From an uncultured Nocardioidaceae bacterium (GTDB taxonomy: Bacteria; Actinomycetota; Actinomycetes; Propionibacteriales; Nocardioidaceae): a DNA stretch of 64,000 nucleotides. The notes under the pieces were generated by a model. That model had not been told where the DNA came from, searched no databases, and saw only the letters and a list, made by a program, of their open reading frames with translations. A program made the translations under genes and the position numbers. Within the stretch, counting starts at the first letter, position 1. Each line of letters opens with the position of its first letter. The stretch covers positions 1-64,000 of the forward strand of contig CADCUI010000001.1 in assembly GCA_902805845.1 (NCBI GenBank), read 5' to 3'. Positions 14,014-21,820 of the stretch are shown here, in pieces.

Positions 14014-15723
14014 TCAGTAGCCGTGGACCTTCTCGACCTGCCTCCAGAAGCTCAGCGTGAGCCTGCGCGCCACCTCGGGCGTTGCTTGCAGCGATCCTGG
14101 GAGCGGCGCCTGACAGCCGTCCTCGCGGCAGTCCATGACGGCCCGCCACACCGCCAGCAGCTGCCGCTTCGTGCGCCGGTAGTCCGGATCCCGGTGCCGT
14201 GACGTCATCTGGTTGGCGTCGTCCGCGTGGTCGTAGAGCTCGAGCGTGCCGCGGATCGTGCGGATCAGCGAGTAGCGGGCAGTGCGGACGCCGACGTAGG
14301 AGCGGCCGACGCCCTTGAAGCCGAGCCGCTTGGCCTCCTCGCGGTCGACCTTGCTCCACATGTGGCCCTCGGTGATCACCGGCGTCGACCATCCTCGGTC
14401 GCCCTGGAGCATCGTCGGGAGCCGCGACGCGCCGTCGAGGCGCCGCCGTGCCTCGAAGCGACGGGTCGCGTCGGCGAGGTCGAGGATCGTCGCCGTGGCG
14501 TCGATCAGCGTGATGGGGTCGAAGCGCCGCGCGCCCGAGCGCATCCCGGGCCCCGTGACGAGGAAGGGCACACGGATGGACGGTTCGTAGCCCATGATCT
14601 TCCCTGACTTCTTGCGGTGCTCGCCGAGGAAGTAGCCGTTGTCGCTGGTGAACATCAGCACGGTGTTGCTCCACTCGCCCGCCCGCTTCAGCGACCTGAC
14701 GATGTGTCCCACCTCGCGGTCGAGGACGTACAGCGACTCGGCCCGCTGCCGGGCGCCGTCGCGCATGGATCGCCTCTCGCGAGTGGACGGCTCGTGGAGC
14801 ACCCGCATGAAGCGGGGCTTGTCGCTCATGTCCGCCTCGATCCGGCCACCGCCCCGCGGGACACCAGGAGCACGGGCGATGACGTCGTTGAAGCGGCCTC
14901 TCACCCACTGCGGGCGCGCGGGCGTGGGGAAGTGGGGGTCCCCCGCCTCCGAGGGAAGCCCTTCGTGCGGGGCGACGAACGACGCCCAGAGGAAGAACGG
15001 CCGACCCGGGCCTGCGTACTTCCGGACGAGCCGGCGGGAGATCCGGCTGATGCCGACGGTGGAGTACTCACCGTCGTGGGAGTCGTCGATGCTTCCGTTG
15101 TGGTTGTAGGTGACGTGGTCGTAGTGGTACGTCCCGCCGAGTCCGGAGCCCAGGGGCGGCTCGACGGATGCGTACCAGTCGGTGTAGCCGGCGGGGACGT
15201 AGCGCAGGCTTGGCCCGCCCGTCACGCGGGAGTGCTGGTGGCCGTAGCCGTTGAGGTACTTGCCCACGAGCGCGGTGCGGTAGCCCGACCCCTTCAGCGC
15301 CGTCGCGATCGTGTAGCTGTCGTCAAAGGACTTGAAACCCCACCGGCCGAGGCTCGAGAACACCTTGTGGTTGTGGGAGTGCTGGCCGACGAGGAAGGAC
15401 GCCCGGGCCGGACAGCACATCGGGTTGGTGCTGAACGAGTTCTCGAACCTCAACCCGTGTCGGCCCAGGACACGCCGGGTCGTCGGCATGAATCGCAGCT
15501 CGTCGGTGCGCATGTCGTCGGCCATGATCACCACGACGTTCGGCCGGTCGTCGGCTCTCGAAGAGCCGGCTCCCGCGACACCTGCCCGCTGCGTCGTGGA
15601 GCCGGGAGTGGAGGCAGCCGTGGAGTGGCCGGTCATCAGCAGCGGCAGCAGGCACAGACCCAGGACGGGGACGAGGTACGACGCGGTGCGGCGCGCGCGG
15701 CCGTCGGAGGATCGAGTGGTCAC
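14014..15723 (-). CDS. Secreted type I sulfatase
   Basis: A 569-residue sulfatase with an N-terminal signal peptide (hydrophobic core about residues 15-35). PNVVVIMADDMR gives the first two calcium-binding Asp, and the C-x-P-x-R signature is CCPAR with Cys103 as the residue to be converted to formylglycine. GKYLNGYG, a Trp-Tyr-Ala substrate-pocket stretch, and TSDNGYFLGEH (second metal site) follow; the layout fits heparan N-sulfatase/glucosamine-6-sulfatase-like enzymes. No formylglycine-generating enzyme is encoded nearby. GTG start. The natural sulfated substrate is unknown; extracellular glycan or aryl sulfate scavenging is plausible. Confidence 0.92.
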   Translation of the reverse strand: MTTRSSDGRARRTASYLVPVLGLCLLPLLMTGHSTAASTPGSTTQRAGVAGAGSSRADDRPNVVVIMADDMRTDELRFMPTTRRVLGRHGLRFENSFSTNPMCCPARASFLVGQHSHNHKVFSSLGRWGFKSFDDSYTIATALKGSGYRTALVGKYLNGYGHQHSRVTGGPSLRYVPAGYTDWYASVEPPLGSGLGGTYHYDHVTYNHNGSIDDSHDGEYSTVGISRISRRLVRKYAGPGRPFFLWASFVAPHEGLPSEAGDPHFPTPARPQWVRGRFNDVIARAPGVPRGGGRIEADMSDKPRFMRVLHEPSTRERRSMRDGARQRAESLYVLDREVGHIVRSLKRAGEWSNTVLMFTSDNGYFLGEHRKKSGKIMGYEPSIRVPFLVTGPGMRSGARRFDPITLIDATATILDLADATRRFEARRRLDGASRLPTMLQGDRGWSTPVITEGHMWSKVDREEAKRLGFKGVGRSYVGVRTARYSLIRTIRGTLELYDHADDANQMTSRHRDPDYRRTKRQLLAVWRAVMDCREDGCQAPLPGSLQATPEVARRLTLSFWRQVEKVHGY

Positions 15724-15781
15724 GCGACATCATCGAAAGCGGCGGGGTGCCGGGACAGGGACTTTCGGGTATCCCGGTCCC

Positions 15782-16186
15782 ATGGAAACTGAGCTGATCA
15801 GCGTCGAGACCGGTGACCAGGACGTCGTCCAGGACCTCACCGGCGCGTGCCAAGGGTTCGTGGCGGGGCGCGGCGACGGACTCCTGCACGTCTTCGTGCC
15901 GCACGCCACGGCGGGCCTTGCGATCCTGGAGACCGGGTCCGGCAGCGACGATGACCTGCTCGCCGCCCTCGCCGAGCTGCTGCCCGCCGACAACAGGTGG
16001 CGTCACCGCCACGGCACCCCTGGCCATGGCCGGTCACACGTGATGCCGGCCCTCGTCCCGCCGTACGCGACGATCGCCGTTGTCGCCGGCGAGCTCGCGC
16101 TCGGCACCTGGCAGAGCATCTGCCTGGTGGACCTCAACGTGGACAACCGCGAGCGGCAGGTCCGGCTCAGCTTCCTCGCCGGATGA
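15782..16186 (+). CDS. YjbQ family protein (UPF0047)
   Basis: A 134-residue YjbQ-type protein. The family pattern is clear: GDGLLHVFVPHATAGLAILE near residues 36-55 (His and Thr of the active pocket) and RHRHGTPGHGRSHVMPAL near 80-100 with the conserved histidines, ending in GTWQSICLVDLNVDNRERQV. The family has been annotated as secondary thiamine-phosphate synthase on the basis of weak complementation; the physiological role is not settled. It is divergent from the sulfatase gene, with 58 nt between. Confidence 0.88.
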   Translation: METELISVETGDQDVVQDLTGACQGFVAGRGDGLLHVFVPHATAGLAILETGSGSDDDLLAALAELLPADNRWRHRHGTPGHGRSHVMPALVPPYATIAVVAGELALGTWQSICLVDLNVDNRERQVRLSFLAG

Positions 16187-16205
16187 CTGCCGCTCGCGGG
16201 TGCCG

Positions 16206-16475
16206 TCAGCTCTTGGGGTATGCACTCTCCTCGAGCGGCACGCTGGTGGTGGACTCCGCGGTCGTGCTCTGGCCGGAGGCGCCCGTGACCTTGTCCTTGA
16301 CGACCGGAGCGGCCTCCTTGGCGACGTCGGCCGCCTGGCGTGCCGTCTCCTGCACCTTGGGGTTGCTCTTGACCCGCATGGCCAGGTCCTGGATCTGCTG
16401 GTAGCGCTCGCGTCCGGCGCGCGCGCCCAGGACGTAGCCGACGCCGCCGGCAACCAGCGCAGTTAGCTTCCTCAT
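16206..16475 (-). CDS. YtxH-like small membrane protein
   Basis: An 89-residue protein with an N-terminal glycine-zipper-like membrane segment (LTALVAGGVGYVLGARAGRERYQQI), the hallmark of YtxH-type stress proteins, followed by an Ala/Lys-rich amphipathic helix (ETARQAADVAKEAAPVVKDK). The ATG at 16475 is preferred because AAGGA lies 8 nt upstream; an ATG two codons earlier overlaps the stop of the YihY gene. Last gene of a four-gene envelope module on the minus strand. Function unknown; YtxH proteins are usually general-stress regulated. Confidence 0.75.
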   Translation of the reverse strand: MRKLTALVAGGVGYVLGARAGRERYQQIQDLAMRVKSNPKVQETARQAADVAKEAAPVVKDKVTGASGQSTTAESTTSVPLEESAYPKS

Positions 16476-16477
16476 GC

Positions 16478-17632
16478 TCATTTCCTTCCGGGTGACGATT
16501 TCTGTGACGTTGCCTCGGTGGAGCCCTCGGACGCCGCCGGGTAGTCCTTGGCGACCTCGCCGGACGGGTCTGCCTCCTCGCGGATCGCCCGACCCATCTC
16601 GATGTCCTTCTCTTCCTTCTCCCGCGCCTTCTCGATGTTCCGGGTGTCGCGAGCCGGCAGCTGGAGCTCCTCCTCGGCGGGGATCCCGGCCTGCAGCTGC
16701 CTGCCCCGCTCGAGCTCGGAGTCGACCTCCGCGCCGAACAGCAGGGCGAGGTTCGTGATCCACAGCCACAGGAGCGTGACGATGACGCCTGCGAGGGAGC
16801 CGTAGGTCTTGTTGTAGCTCCCGAAGTTGCTGACGTAGAAGGCGAAGGCGATCGAGGCCACGACCCACACGAGAATCGCGATCCCGGCGCCGATGGAGAT
16901 CCACCGGAACTTCGGCTGCTTCACGTTGGGAGTCGTGTAGTAGAGCATCGCGACGACGAGCATCACCACCACCGCGATGACCGGCCACTTGGCGATGTTC
17001 CAGATCGTGACCGCGGTGTCGCCCAGCCCGATGGCGTCACCGACGGCCTGCGCCAGCGGACCGGAGACGATGAGCATCACCAGGACCAGCGCCGACAGCA
17101 GCACCGCGCCGAGCGTGATGACGAGCATCAACGGGCGCAGCTTCCAGAACGGCCGCCCCTCCTCGATCTCGTAGATGCGGTTCATCGCGCGCGAGAACGC
17201 GCCGACGTAGCCCGACGCCGACCACAGTGCACCGGCGAGGCCGACGACGAGGGCGAGCCCGGCACCCTGCGACGTGGCGAGGGTCTCGAGGACCGGTGTG
17301 AAGGTGTTGAGCGTGTCGCTGCTGACCAGGGGCCGCATGACGTCGGTGATGGCCTGGACGGCCTTGGGGGCCTGGCCCACCACCCCCAGCAGCGAGAACA
17401 GCGCCAGCAGCGCCGGGAACACCGCGAGGATGGCGTAGTAGGTGAGCGCGGCAGCCAAGTCGGTGCACTGGTCCTGGCTGAACTCACGCAACGACTTGCG
17501 GCCGACGTACTTCCACGACGGCTTCTCAAGGTCGGTGATGCTGTCCGGCTTGCGGGGGTCGTCGGGGTTCGGCATGGCTTCCTTGCTCCGTTCCTTGCCG
17601 CTGCTCTGGCTCGGCACCTCTGCGGGGCTCAT
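16478..17632 (-). CDS. YihY/BrkB-family inner membrane protein
   Basis: A 384-residue integral membrane protein of the YihY (formerly BrkB, RNase BN-misannotated) family with six predicted spans between about residues 60 and 315. Family segments are CTDLAAALTYYAILAVFPALLAL, NRIYEIEEGRPFWKLR and SYNKTYGSLAGVIVTLLWLW. The C-terminal 75 residues are hydrophilic and strongly charged (EKAREKEEKDIEMGR). The first ATG overlaps the DUF3618 stop; the ATG at 17575 is an alternative. YihY proteins are not RNase BN; a transport role has been proposed but is unproven. Part of a coupled module with holin-X, DUF3618 and YtxH proteins. Confidence 0.9.
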   Translation of the reverse strand: MSPAEVPSQSSGKERSKEAMPNPDDPRKPDSITDLEKPSWKYVGRKSLREFSQDQCTDLAAALTYYAILAVFPALLALFSLLGVVGQAPKAVQAITDVMRPLVSSDTLNTFTPVLETLATSQGAGLALVVGLAGALWSASGYVGAFSRAMNRIYEIEEGRPFWKLRPLMLVITLGAVLLSALVLVMLIVSGPLAQAVGDAIGLGDTAVTIWNIAKWPVIAVVVMLVVAMLYYTTPNVKQPKFRWISIGAGIAILVWVVASIAFAFYVSNFGSYNKTYGSLAGVIVTLLWLWITNLALLFGAEVDSELERGRQLQAGIPAEEELQLPARDTRNIEKAREKEEKDIEMGRAIREEADPSGEVAKDYPAASEGSTEATSQKSSPGRK

Positions 17633-17934
17633 CGGCGTCGCCACCAGACGAGCGCCACGGTGACCACCAGGACGGTGCCACCGAACACCAGCAGGTCGGC
17701 GCGGGGGCGGCCATCGGGCGTCGTCGCCCGGCCCTTCAGGTCGGTGACCGTCGCGGAGGTGGATGCCTTCGCGTTCGCCACCTTCGCCGAGGTGGTGGCT
17801 TTGGCGTCGTCCACCTTGGCCTTCGCTTGCGCCTTGACGTCGAGCTTCGCCGACAGGGCGTCCACGGTGTCCGCGAGCTGGCGGCGCTGAACCTCGATGT
17901 CTGCCTCGATCTGCTCCGGAGTGCGGCTCGTCAT
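17629..17934 (-). CDS. DUF3618 small membrane protein
   Basis: A 101-residue DUF3618 protein. The defining N-terminus TPEQIEADIEVQRRQLADTVDALSAKLD is complete; an Ala/Lys/Val-rich helix follows, and the C-terminus has one membrane span ending in WWRRR, so the helix probably faces the cytoplasm. Start and stop each overlap neighbours by 4 nt, holin-X upstream and YihY downstream. Function unknown; the family nearly always accompanies holin-X proteins in actinobacteria. Confidence 0.88.
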   Translation of the reverse strand: MTSRTPEQIEADIEVQRRQLADTVDALSAKLDVKAQAKAKVDDAKATTSAKVANAKASTSATVTDLKGRATTPDGRPRADLLVFGGTVLVVTVALVWWRRR

Positions 17935-18383
17935 CGGCGCTCACCCTTGGCGGCTGCGTCCTTCACGGTCGCGACGTCCTCCTTGATGCTTCCCAACGCC
18001 CGCTCCGGCGTCGGCGGCGCGGCCTCGGCCACCTTCCTCTTGCCGAGGAGCGCAGCGATCCCGGCCACGGCGAACAGCACCAGGGCCACGACGAGAGCAG
18101 CGGCCCACGCCGGCATCACGAGGTCGAGCAGCAGGATCGCCGTGGTGATGAGGACGCCGATCCCGAAGAGGGCCAGCACGCCGGCAGCGCTGAACATCCC
18201 GATGCCGATGCCGGCCCGTTTGCCCTTCTCGCTGACCTCCGCCTGGGCGAGACGGATTTCCGACCGGATCAGCTCCGGGATCTGCGAGGAGAGCTGGGAC
18301 ACGAGCGTGCCGAGTGACGCCTCAGGGGTGCTGTCCACCCGGTCGCCGGAGTACGTCGGGTCCGACGAGTACACATGACTCAT
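17931..18383 (-). CDS. Holin-X/DUF1469 family membrane protein
   Basis: A 150-residue protein of the actinobacterial holin-X (DUF1469) family. After a polar N-terminus comes the conserved SQLSSQIPELIRSEIRLAQAE helix and two adjacent membrane spans (about residues 60-85 and 90-115). Despite the family name there is no phage context. First gene of the four-gene module (holin-X, DUF3618, YihY, YtxH). The ATG at 18383 is preceded by a GCAGGT site. These proteins resemble YqjE-type envelope-stress proteins; their role is unknown. Confidence 0.85.
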   Translation of the reverse strand: MSHVYSSDPTYSGDRVDSTPEASLGTLVSQLSSQIPELIRSEIRLAQAEVSEKGKRAGIGIGMFSAAGVLALFGIGVLITTAILLLDLVMPAWAAALVVALVLFAVAGIAALLGKRKVAEAAPPTPERALGSIKEDVATVKDAAAKGERR

Positions 18384-18472
18384 ACCTGCACGTTCTCCGG
18401 CGTCACGGCCAGCCAAACCCCACACGTCACGGGCGCCGGGTCACCGCCGGTCGGGCACGCATACTTGATGCC

Positions 18473-18799
18473 ATGCCGGAGAACGTCACCACCATGGAGG
18501 TGGACGTCGACACGTTGGCGGCGGCGCTCGACGAGGGTGCTCCGCTCGTGGACGTCCGGGAGCCGCTCGAGTACGCCGAGGCCCGCGTGCCCGGAGCGAC
18601 GCTGCTCCCGCTCAGCCAGCTGCAGGAACGGGTCTCGGAGATCGACGCCACCCGGCGGACGTACGTGATCTGCCGCTCCGGTCATCGCAGCGCCGTCGTG
18701 TGTGAGGCGCTGGCCTCCCATGGGTACGACGTGGTCAACGTCGCCGGCGGCACGATCGCCTGGATCAGGGCGGGGTACCCCTTCGACCAGGGGGACTGA
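18473..18799 (+). CDS. Rhodanese-domain sulfurtransferase
   Basis: A 108-residue single-domain rhodanese. The active-site loop is CRSGHRS with Cys68 as the persulfide-carrying residue, preceded by PLVDVREPLEYAEARVPGA, the CH2A-type motif, and followed by NVAGGTIAWIRAGYP. It would transfer sulfane sulfur, for example to cyanide or a protein thiol, in the cytoplasm. It is divergent from the holin-X gene and followed 45 nt later by a DJ-1-type gene, a pairing that suggests thiol or electrophile stress defence. Confidence 0.92.
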   Translation: MPENVTTMEVDVDTLAAALDEGAPLVDVREPLEYAEARVPGATLLPLSQLQERVSEIDATRRTYVICRSGHRSAVVCEALASHGYDVVNVAGGTIAWIRAGYPFDQGD

Positions 18800-18844
18800 C
18801 CCCGTAGACCCGCTCGGCACCGCATCTCGACCCCAGGAGGACCC

Positions 18845-19405
18845 ATGACAGACGACTCACCGCTCGAGGGACGCCGCATCGCTTTCCTGGTTGCGGCCGA
18901 GGGCATCGAGCAGGTGGAGCTCACCGAGCCGTGGGACGCGGTGGCGTCGGCCGGTGGACAGCCGGTGCTCGTCTCGCCGAAGTCGGGACGGGTGCAGGCC
19001 GTGAACCACCTCGACAAGGCGGACACGTTCGAGGTCGACCAGACGGTGTCCGACGCCGACCCCGAGACCTTCGCGGGACTGGTTCTGCCGGGCGGCGTGG
19101 CGAACCCTGACGCGCTGCGCACCGACGAGGACGCGGTCGAGTTCGTGAGGTCGTTCTTCGACGCGGACAAGCCGGTGGCCGCCATCTGCCACGCGGGCTG
19201 GATGCTCGCCGAGGCAGGTGTCGCCCGTGGCCGACGGCTGACGTCGTGGCCGAGCCTGCGGACCGATCTCCGCAACGCAGGGGCGGAGTGGGTCGACGAA
19301 GAGGTGGTCGTGGACGGCAACCTGGTGACCAGTCGCAAGCCCGACGACCTCCCCGCGTTCACGGCCGAGCTCGTCGACCAGTTCGCCGCCGCGGCTGGCT
19401 CTTGA
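18845..19405 (+). CDS. DJ-1/PfpI family protein (type 1 glutamine amidotransferase-like)
   Basis: A 186-residue PfpI/YhbO-type protein. The nucleophile elbow is AAICHAGWMLAEAG (Cys at about residue 117 followed by His), the oxyanion stretch is LVLPGGVANPDALR, and the acidic residue before the first strand is in LVAAEGIEQVEL. A strong AGGAGG precedes the ATG. Members are described as general stress proteins and glyoxalase/deglycase-like enzymes acting on methylglyoxal adducts; the latter is debated. Probably co-transcribed with the rhodanese and closed by a strong hairpin. Confidence 0.92.
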   Translation: MTDDSPLEGRRIAFLVAAEGIEQVELTEPWDAVASAGGQPVLVSPKSGRVQAVNHLDKADTFEVDQTVSDADPETFAGLVLPGGVANPDALRTDEDAVEFVRSFFDADKPVAAICHAGWMLAEAGVARGRRLTSWPSLRTDLRNAGAEWVDEEVVVDGNLVTSRKPDDLPAFTAELVDQFAAAAGS

Positions 19406-19428
19406 CCACACGCTCGGCGCAGACAGGC

Positions 19429-19474
19429 AGAGGACCCCGACACCAGCCCTGATGGGCCGGTGGCGAGGTCCTCT
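19429..19474. terminator. Bidirectional hairpin terminator
   Basis: AGAGGACC pairs with GGTCCTCT, and inside it CACCAGCCC pairs with GGGCCGGTG (one A-C mismatch) around a TGAT loop. It lies between the convergent DJ-1 and DUF3618 genes. No long T tract follows, as is usual in GC-rich actinobacteria. Confidence 0.7.
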
Positions 19475-19498
19475 GACGTGGTGCTGGACCAGCTCAGG

Positions 19499-20194
19499 TC
19501 ACAGGGACGTGCCCGGGGAGCTCTGGTGGTCCTGGACGTTGTCCTTTGACTGCTGTGCGCTGGACTTGACGTCCTCGGCGGCGCCCTGACCCTCGGCCTT
19601 GACCGTCTGGGCGGCGTCCTGCGCCGTGGTCTTCACCGAGTCTGCGGCCTGCATCGCCGGCTCCTTGAGGTTCTCAGCCGCCTCCTGCGCGGCCTCCTTC
19701 GCGACCTCCTGGGCCTGACCGACGAGCGGGGTGGCCTGCTCCTTCAGCTTTGCGGCGGCCTGGCGCTCCTTGGAGCTCGCCGGAAGCAGCGAGCCGAGCA
19801 GCCAGCCGGCGCCCAGTGCGACCATGCCGGCAGCCAACGGGTTGCCCTGCGCCTGCGACCTCGCCGTCTGGCCCGCGTTGCTCACGGCGCCGGTGACGTT
19901 GCTGCTCACGTTGCCGGCAGTGCCGCTGACACTGCCACCCGCGTGGCTGACGCCACCGGAGACGTTGCCGCCGACGCTGGACGCCTTGTGGCCGACCGAG
20001 TGGACGGCGTCCTCAGCGGTGCCCATCACCTTGTCCTTGATACCGACGGCTGCGCCCTTGGCCTTGTCGACCTGCCGACGAGCGACATTCGACGGCTGAA
20101 CTGCCTCACCGAGCGCGTTGACGTTCTGGCTCAGGTTGGAACGAGTCTGCTCGATCTCCGCCCTCAGGGCGTCCGGGTCGTTGCTGGTGGTCAT
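19499..20194 (-). CDS. DUF3618 protein, long Ala-rich form
   Basis: A 231-residue DUF3618 protein. The domain signature is DPDALRAEIEQTRSNLSQNV at residues 7-26, where the first module's protein has the shorter version. A Gly/Ser/Val-rich middle (GNVSGGVSHAGGSVSG and similar imperfect repeats) and a single hydrophobic segment (PLAAGMVALGAGWLLGSLLP, about residues 123-142) follow, then a long Ala/Lys/Glu amphipathic helix resembling late-embryogenesis-abundant proteins. Its start overlaps the holin-X stop. Likely a membrane-tethered stress protein; no activity known. Confidence 0.85.
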   Translation of the reverse strand: MTTSNDPDALRAEIEQTRSNLSQNVNALGEAVQPSNVARRQVDKAKGAAVGIKDKVMGTAEDAVHSVGHKASSVGGNVSGGVSHAGGSVSGTAGNVSSNVTGAVSNAGQTARSQAQGNPLAAGMVALGAGWLLGSLLPASSKERQAAAKLKEQATPLVGQAQEVAKEAAQEAAENLKEPAMQAADSVKTTAQDAAQTVKAEGQGAAEDVKSSAQQSKDNVQDHQSSPGTSL

Positions 20195-20706
20195 CGTGGG
20201 TCCTCATTTCCTTTGAGTGCGTCGGGCACGCGTTTGGCGGTCTCGGTGGTCCGGGGCACACCCTCCACCTTCTTCAGCTCCTTGCGACCGATCGCCGCGA
20301 GCACGGCGGCGACGATGCCCCAGAGCACGGCGACGATGACGGCGGCCCAGCCGTGGCCGTCCAACAGGTCGGTGAGCGCCATCCAGAGCGCCAGGGACAG
20401 GAACAGGAGCACGAAGTGCCCCGCCACGCCGGCGCCAGCCAGCATGCCGGCGCCCTTCCCGGCGTTCTTGGCCGACTGCTGCACCTCGACCTTCGCCAGA
20501 GCAACCTCTTGGCGCATCAGCGTCGAGAGGTCCGAGGAGATGTCGGCGACGAGGCCTCCGATCGACCCGACCTCGCCCTTCGCATAGGTGTCGTGCGCGC
20601 CATGGATCGGCTCGGCCTCGGGGATCGCGTCCCCGATCGACTCGTAGCGGCCACTCGGGCCGGGACCCCCGGTCCCGGGTGACCCGGTGTTGTAGGGAGT
20701 GCTCAT
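20191..20706 (-). CDS. Holin-X/DUF1469 family membrane protein, second copy
   Basis: A 171-residue paralogue of the holin-X protein at 17931-18383. The conserved part is IGGLVADISSDLSTLMRQEVALAKVEVQQSA, followed by two membrane spans (about residues 88-110 and 118-140) and a basic tail (GRKELKKVEGVPRTTETAKR). The first 50 residues are Gly/Pro-rich and polar. It overlaps the preceding gene by 1 nt (TGATG) and the DUF3618 gene by 4 nt, so the three genes form one transcription unit. Function unknown. Confidence 0.85.
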   Translation of the reverse strand: MSTPYNTGSPGTGGPGPSGRYESIGDAIPEAEPIHGAHDTYAKGEVGSIGGLVADISSDLSTLMRQEVALAKVEVQQSAKNAGKGAGMLAGAGVAGHFVLLFLSLALWMALTDLLDGHGWAAVIVAVLWGIVAAVLAAIGRKELKKVEGVPRTTETAKRVPDALKGNEDPR

Positions 20707-21572
20707 CAGATGCGGTCCTCGTCCTCAGTACGGTTGCCGGAGAGCTCCGTGCCCCGCGCACCGAACTCGCTCGGCATCTGGTCGGTGCTCGTCTCGCTCA
20801 GCCCGGTGGCCGGCGCCGTGGGCGTGAACTGGGCGGTCTCGTCGCCTGCCGGTGCCGGCGGCACGGAGTAGCCAGTCGTGGCTGTCGGGGCGTCCGCGAC
20901 GCCCTGGACGGGCACCGCCGGTGAGGTGGCCAGTCCCGCGGAGTATCCGGTGCCTGTGGTGCCGGCGTAGCCGGTGCCCGTGGTGCCGGAGTAGCCGGTG
21001 CCGGTCGACGCGTAGTCGCCGCGGTAGCCGCTGTCGCCCTGGTCGCGAACCTCGTCGGCGACGCCCCGCGTCATTCGGCCGCCGATGAAGCCGACGGCGG
21101 CCGCGGACAGCAGGAAGATGCCGGGGCGCTGCCGCGCGAAGCGGCGCACCTCGTTGAGCAGGTCACTGGGCTGACCGTTCTCGAGGGTGTCCGCGAGCGT
21201 GCGGACGCGCTCGGAGGCCTGCGTGGCGAGCTCGCTGGCGATTCCCGGCTGGTCGACCTGGCCGTTCACCATGCCGGTGAGCTCGTCGGCCAGCGTGCGC
21301 AACCTGGAAGCCGCGTGCTCCTGCTGAGCTGCGCCCTGGCTCGTCAGCTGGCTGCGGGTCTCGTCGAGGAGCATGCGCGCCTGGCTGGCAGCCTCGCCGG
21401 CGACCTGACCAGCCTGCTCCTTTGCGGTCTGTGCGGTCTGCTTGCCGGCCTGGGCGGCGTCCTGCGCTACGCCCTTGGCCTCGTCCTTGGCGACGTCCCT
21501 GGTGTTGGAGTCGCCCCCCGGCGAGGTGCCACCGGGAGGTGTGGATCCGGTCGATCCCATTGTCTCGGTCAT
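20706..21572 (-). CDS. Low-complexity membrane-associated protein with TGTGY repeats
   Basis: A 288-residue protein I do not recognise as a characterised family. Residues 20-75 are an Ala/Gln/Lys helix (AQDAAQAGKQTAQTAKEQAG) like LEA or apolipoprotein repeats; residues 80-165 form a more regular helical domain (SRLRTLADELTGMVNG, RVRTLADTLENGQPSDLLNEVRRFARQRP); one hydrophobic segment follows (GIFLLSAAAVGFIGGRM); the tail holds tandem TGTGYSGT/TGTGYAGT units and a Pro/Thr-rich end. Annotated relatives sit with holin-X and DUF3618 genes. First gene of the second module, downstream of a possible SigB-type promoter. Confidence 0.75.
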   Translation of the reverse strand: MTETMGSTGSTPPGGTSPGGDSNTRDVAKDEAKGVAQDAAQAGKQTAQTAKEQAGQVAGEAASQARMLLDETRSQLTSQGAAQQEHAASRLRTLADELTGMVNGQVDQPGIASELATQASERVRTLADTLENGQPSDLLNEVRRFARQRPGIFLLSAAAVGFIGGRMTRGVADEVRDQGDSGYRGDYASTGTGYSGTTGTGYAGTTGTGYSAGLATSPAVPVQGVADAPTATTGYSVPPAPAGDETAQFTPTAPATGLSETSTDQMPSEFGARGTELSGNRTEDEDRI

Positions 21573-21652
21573 GCCATTGCCCTTCGTCGGTGACTTGTGA
21601 GCGAGTCCCAAGTGAGCGCGTGTCTCACCCCCAGGGCCCTCCTGGAGAGTCA

Positions 21653-21677
21653 TTGCCCATCGACACGCCGTCGAAAC
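21653..21677 (-). promoter_or_regulatory. Possible SigB/SigF-type stress promoter
   Basis: On the minus strand GTTT (21674-21677), a 15-nt spacer, then GGGCAA (21653-21658); the actinobacterial general-stress consensus is GTTT-N14-17-GGGTAT, so the -10 is two bases off. It would give an 80-nt leader to the DUF3618/holin-X module. Confidence 0.35.
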
Positions 21678-21820
21678 ACCGGCCGATCGCAGTCTGTCCT
21701 CGCGGCGCGCGCTGACCTTTTCTGGATTGGTGCCGGGCTCCCGACACGCCCGTGAGCCTCACGCCCGGGGCGCACAATGGCTTTCGTGTCGCCGTGCCTT
21801 TCATGCCTTCTGTGCCACCC

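Noticed and set aside
17931-20706. Prophage remnant suggested by holin-X annotation
   Set aside because: The holin-X/DUF1469 family is chromosomal in actinobacteria; no capsid, tail, integrase or endolysin genes are nearby.
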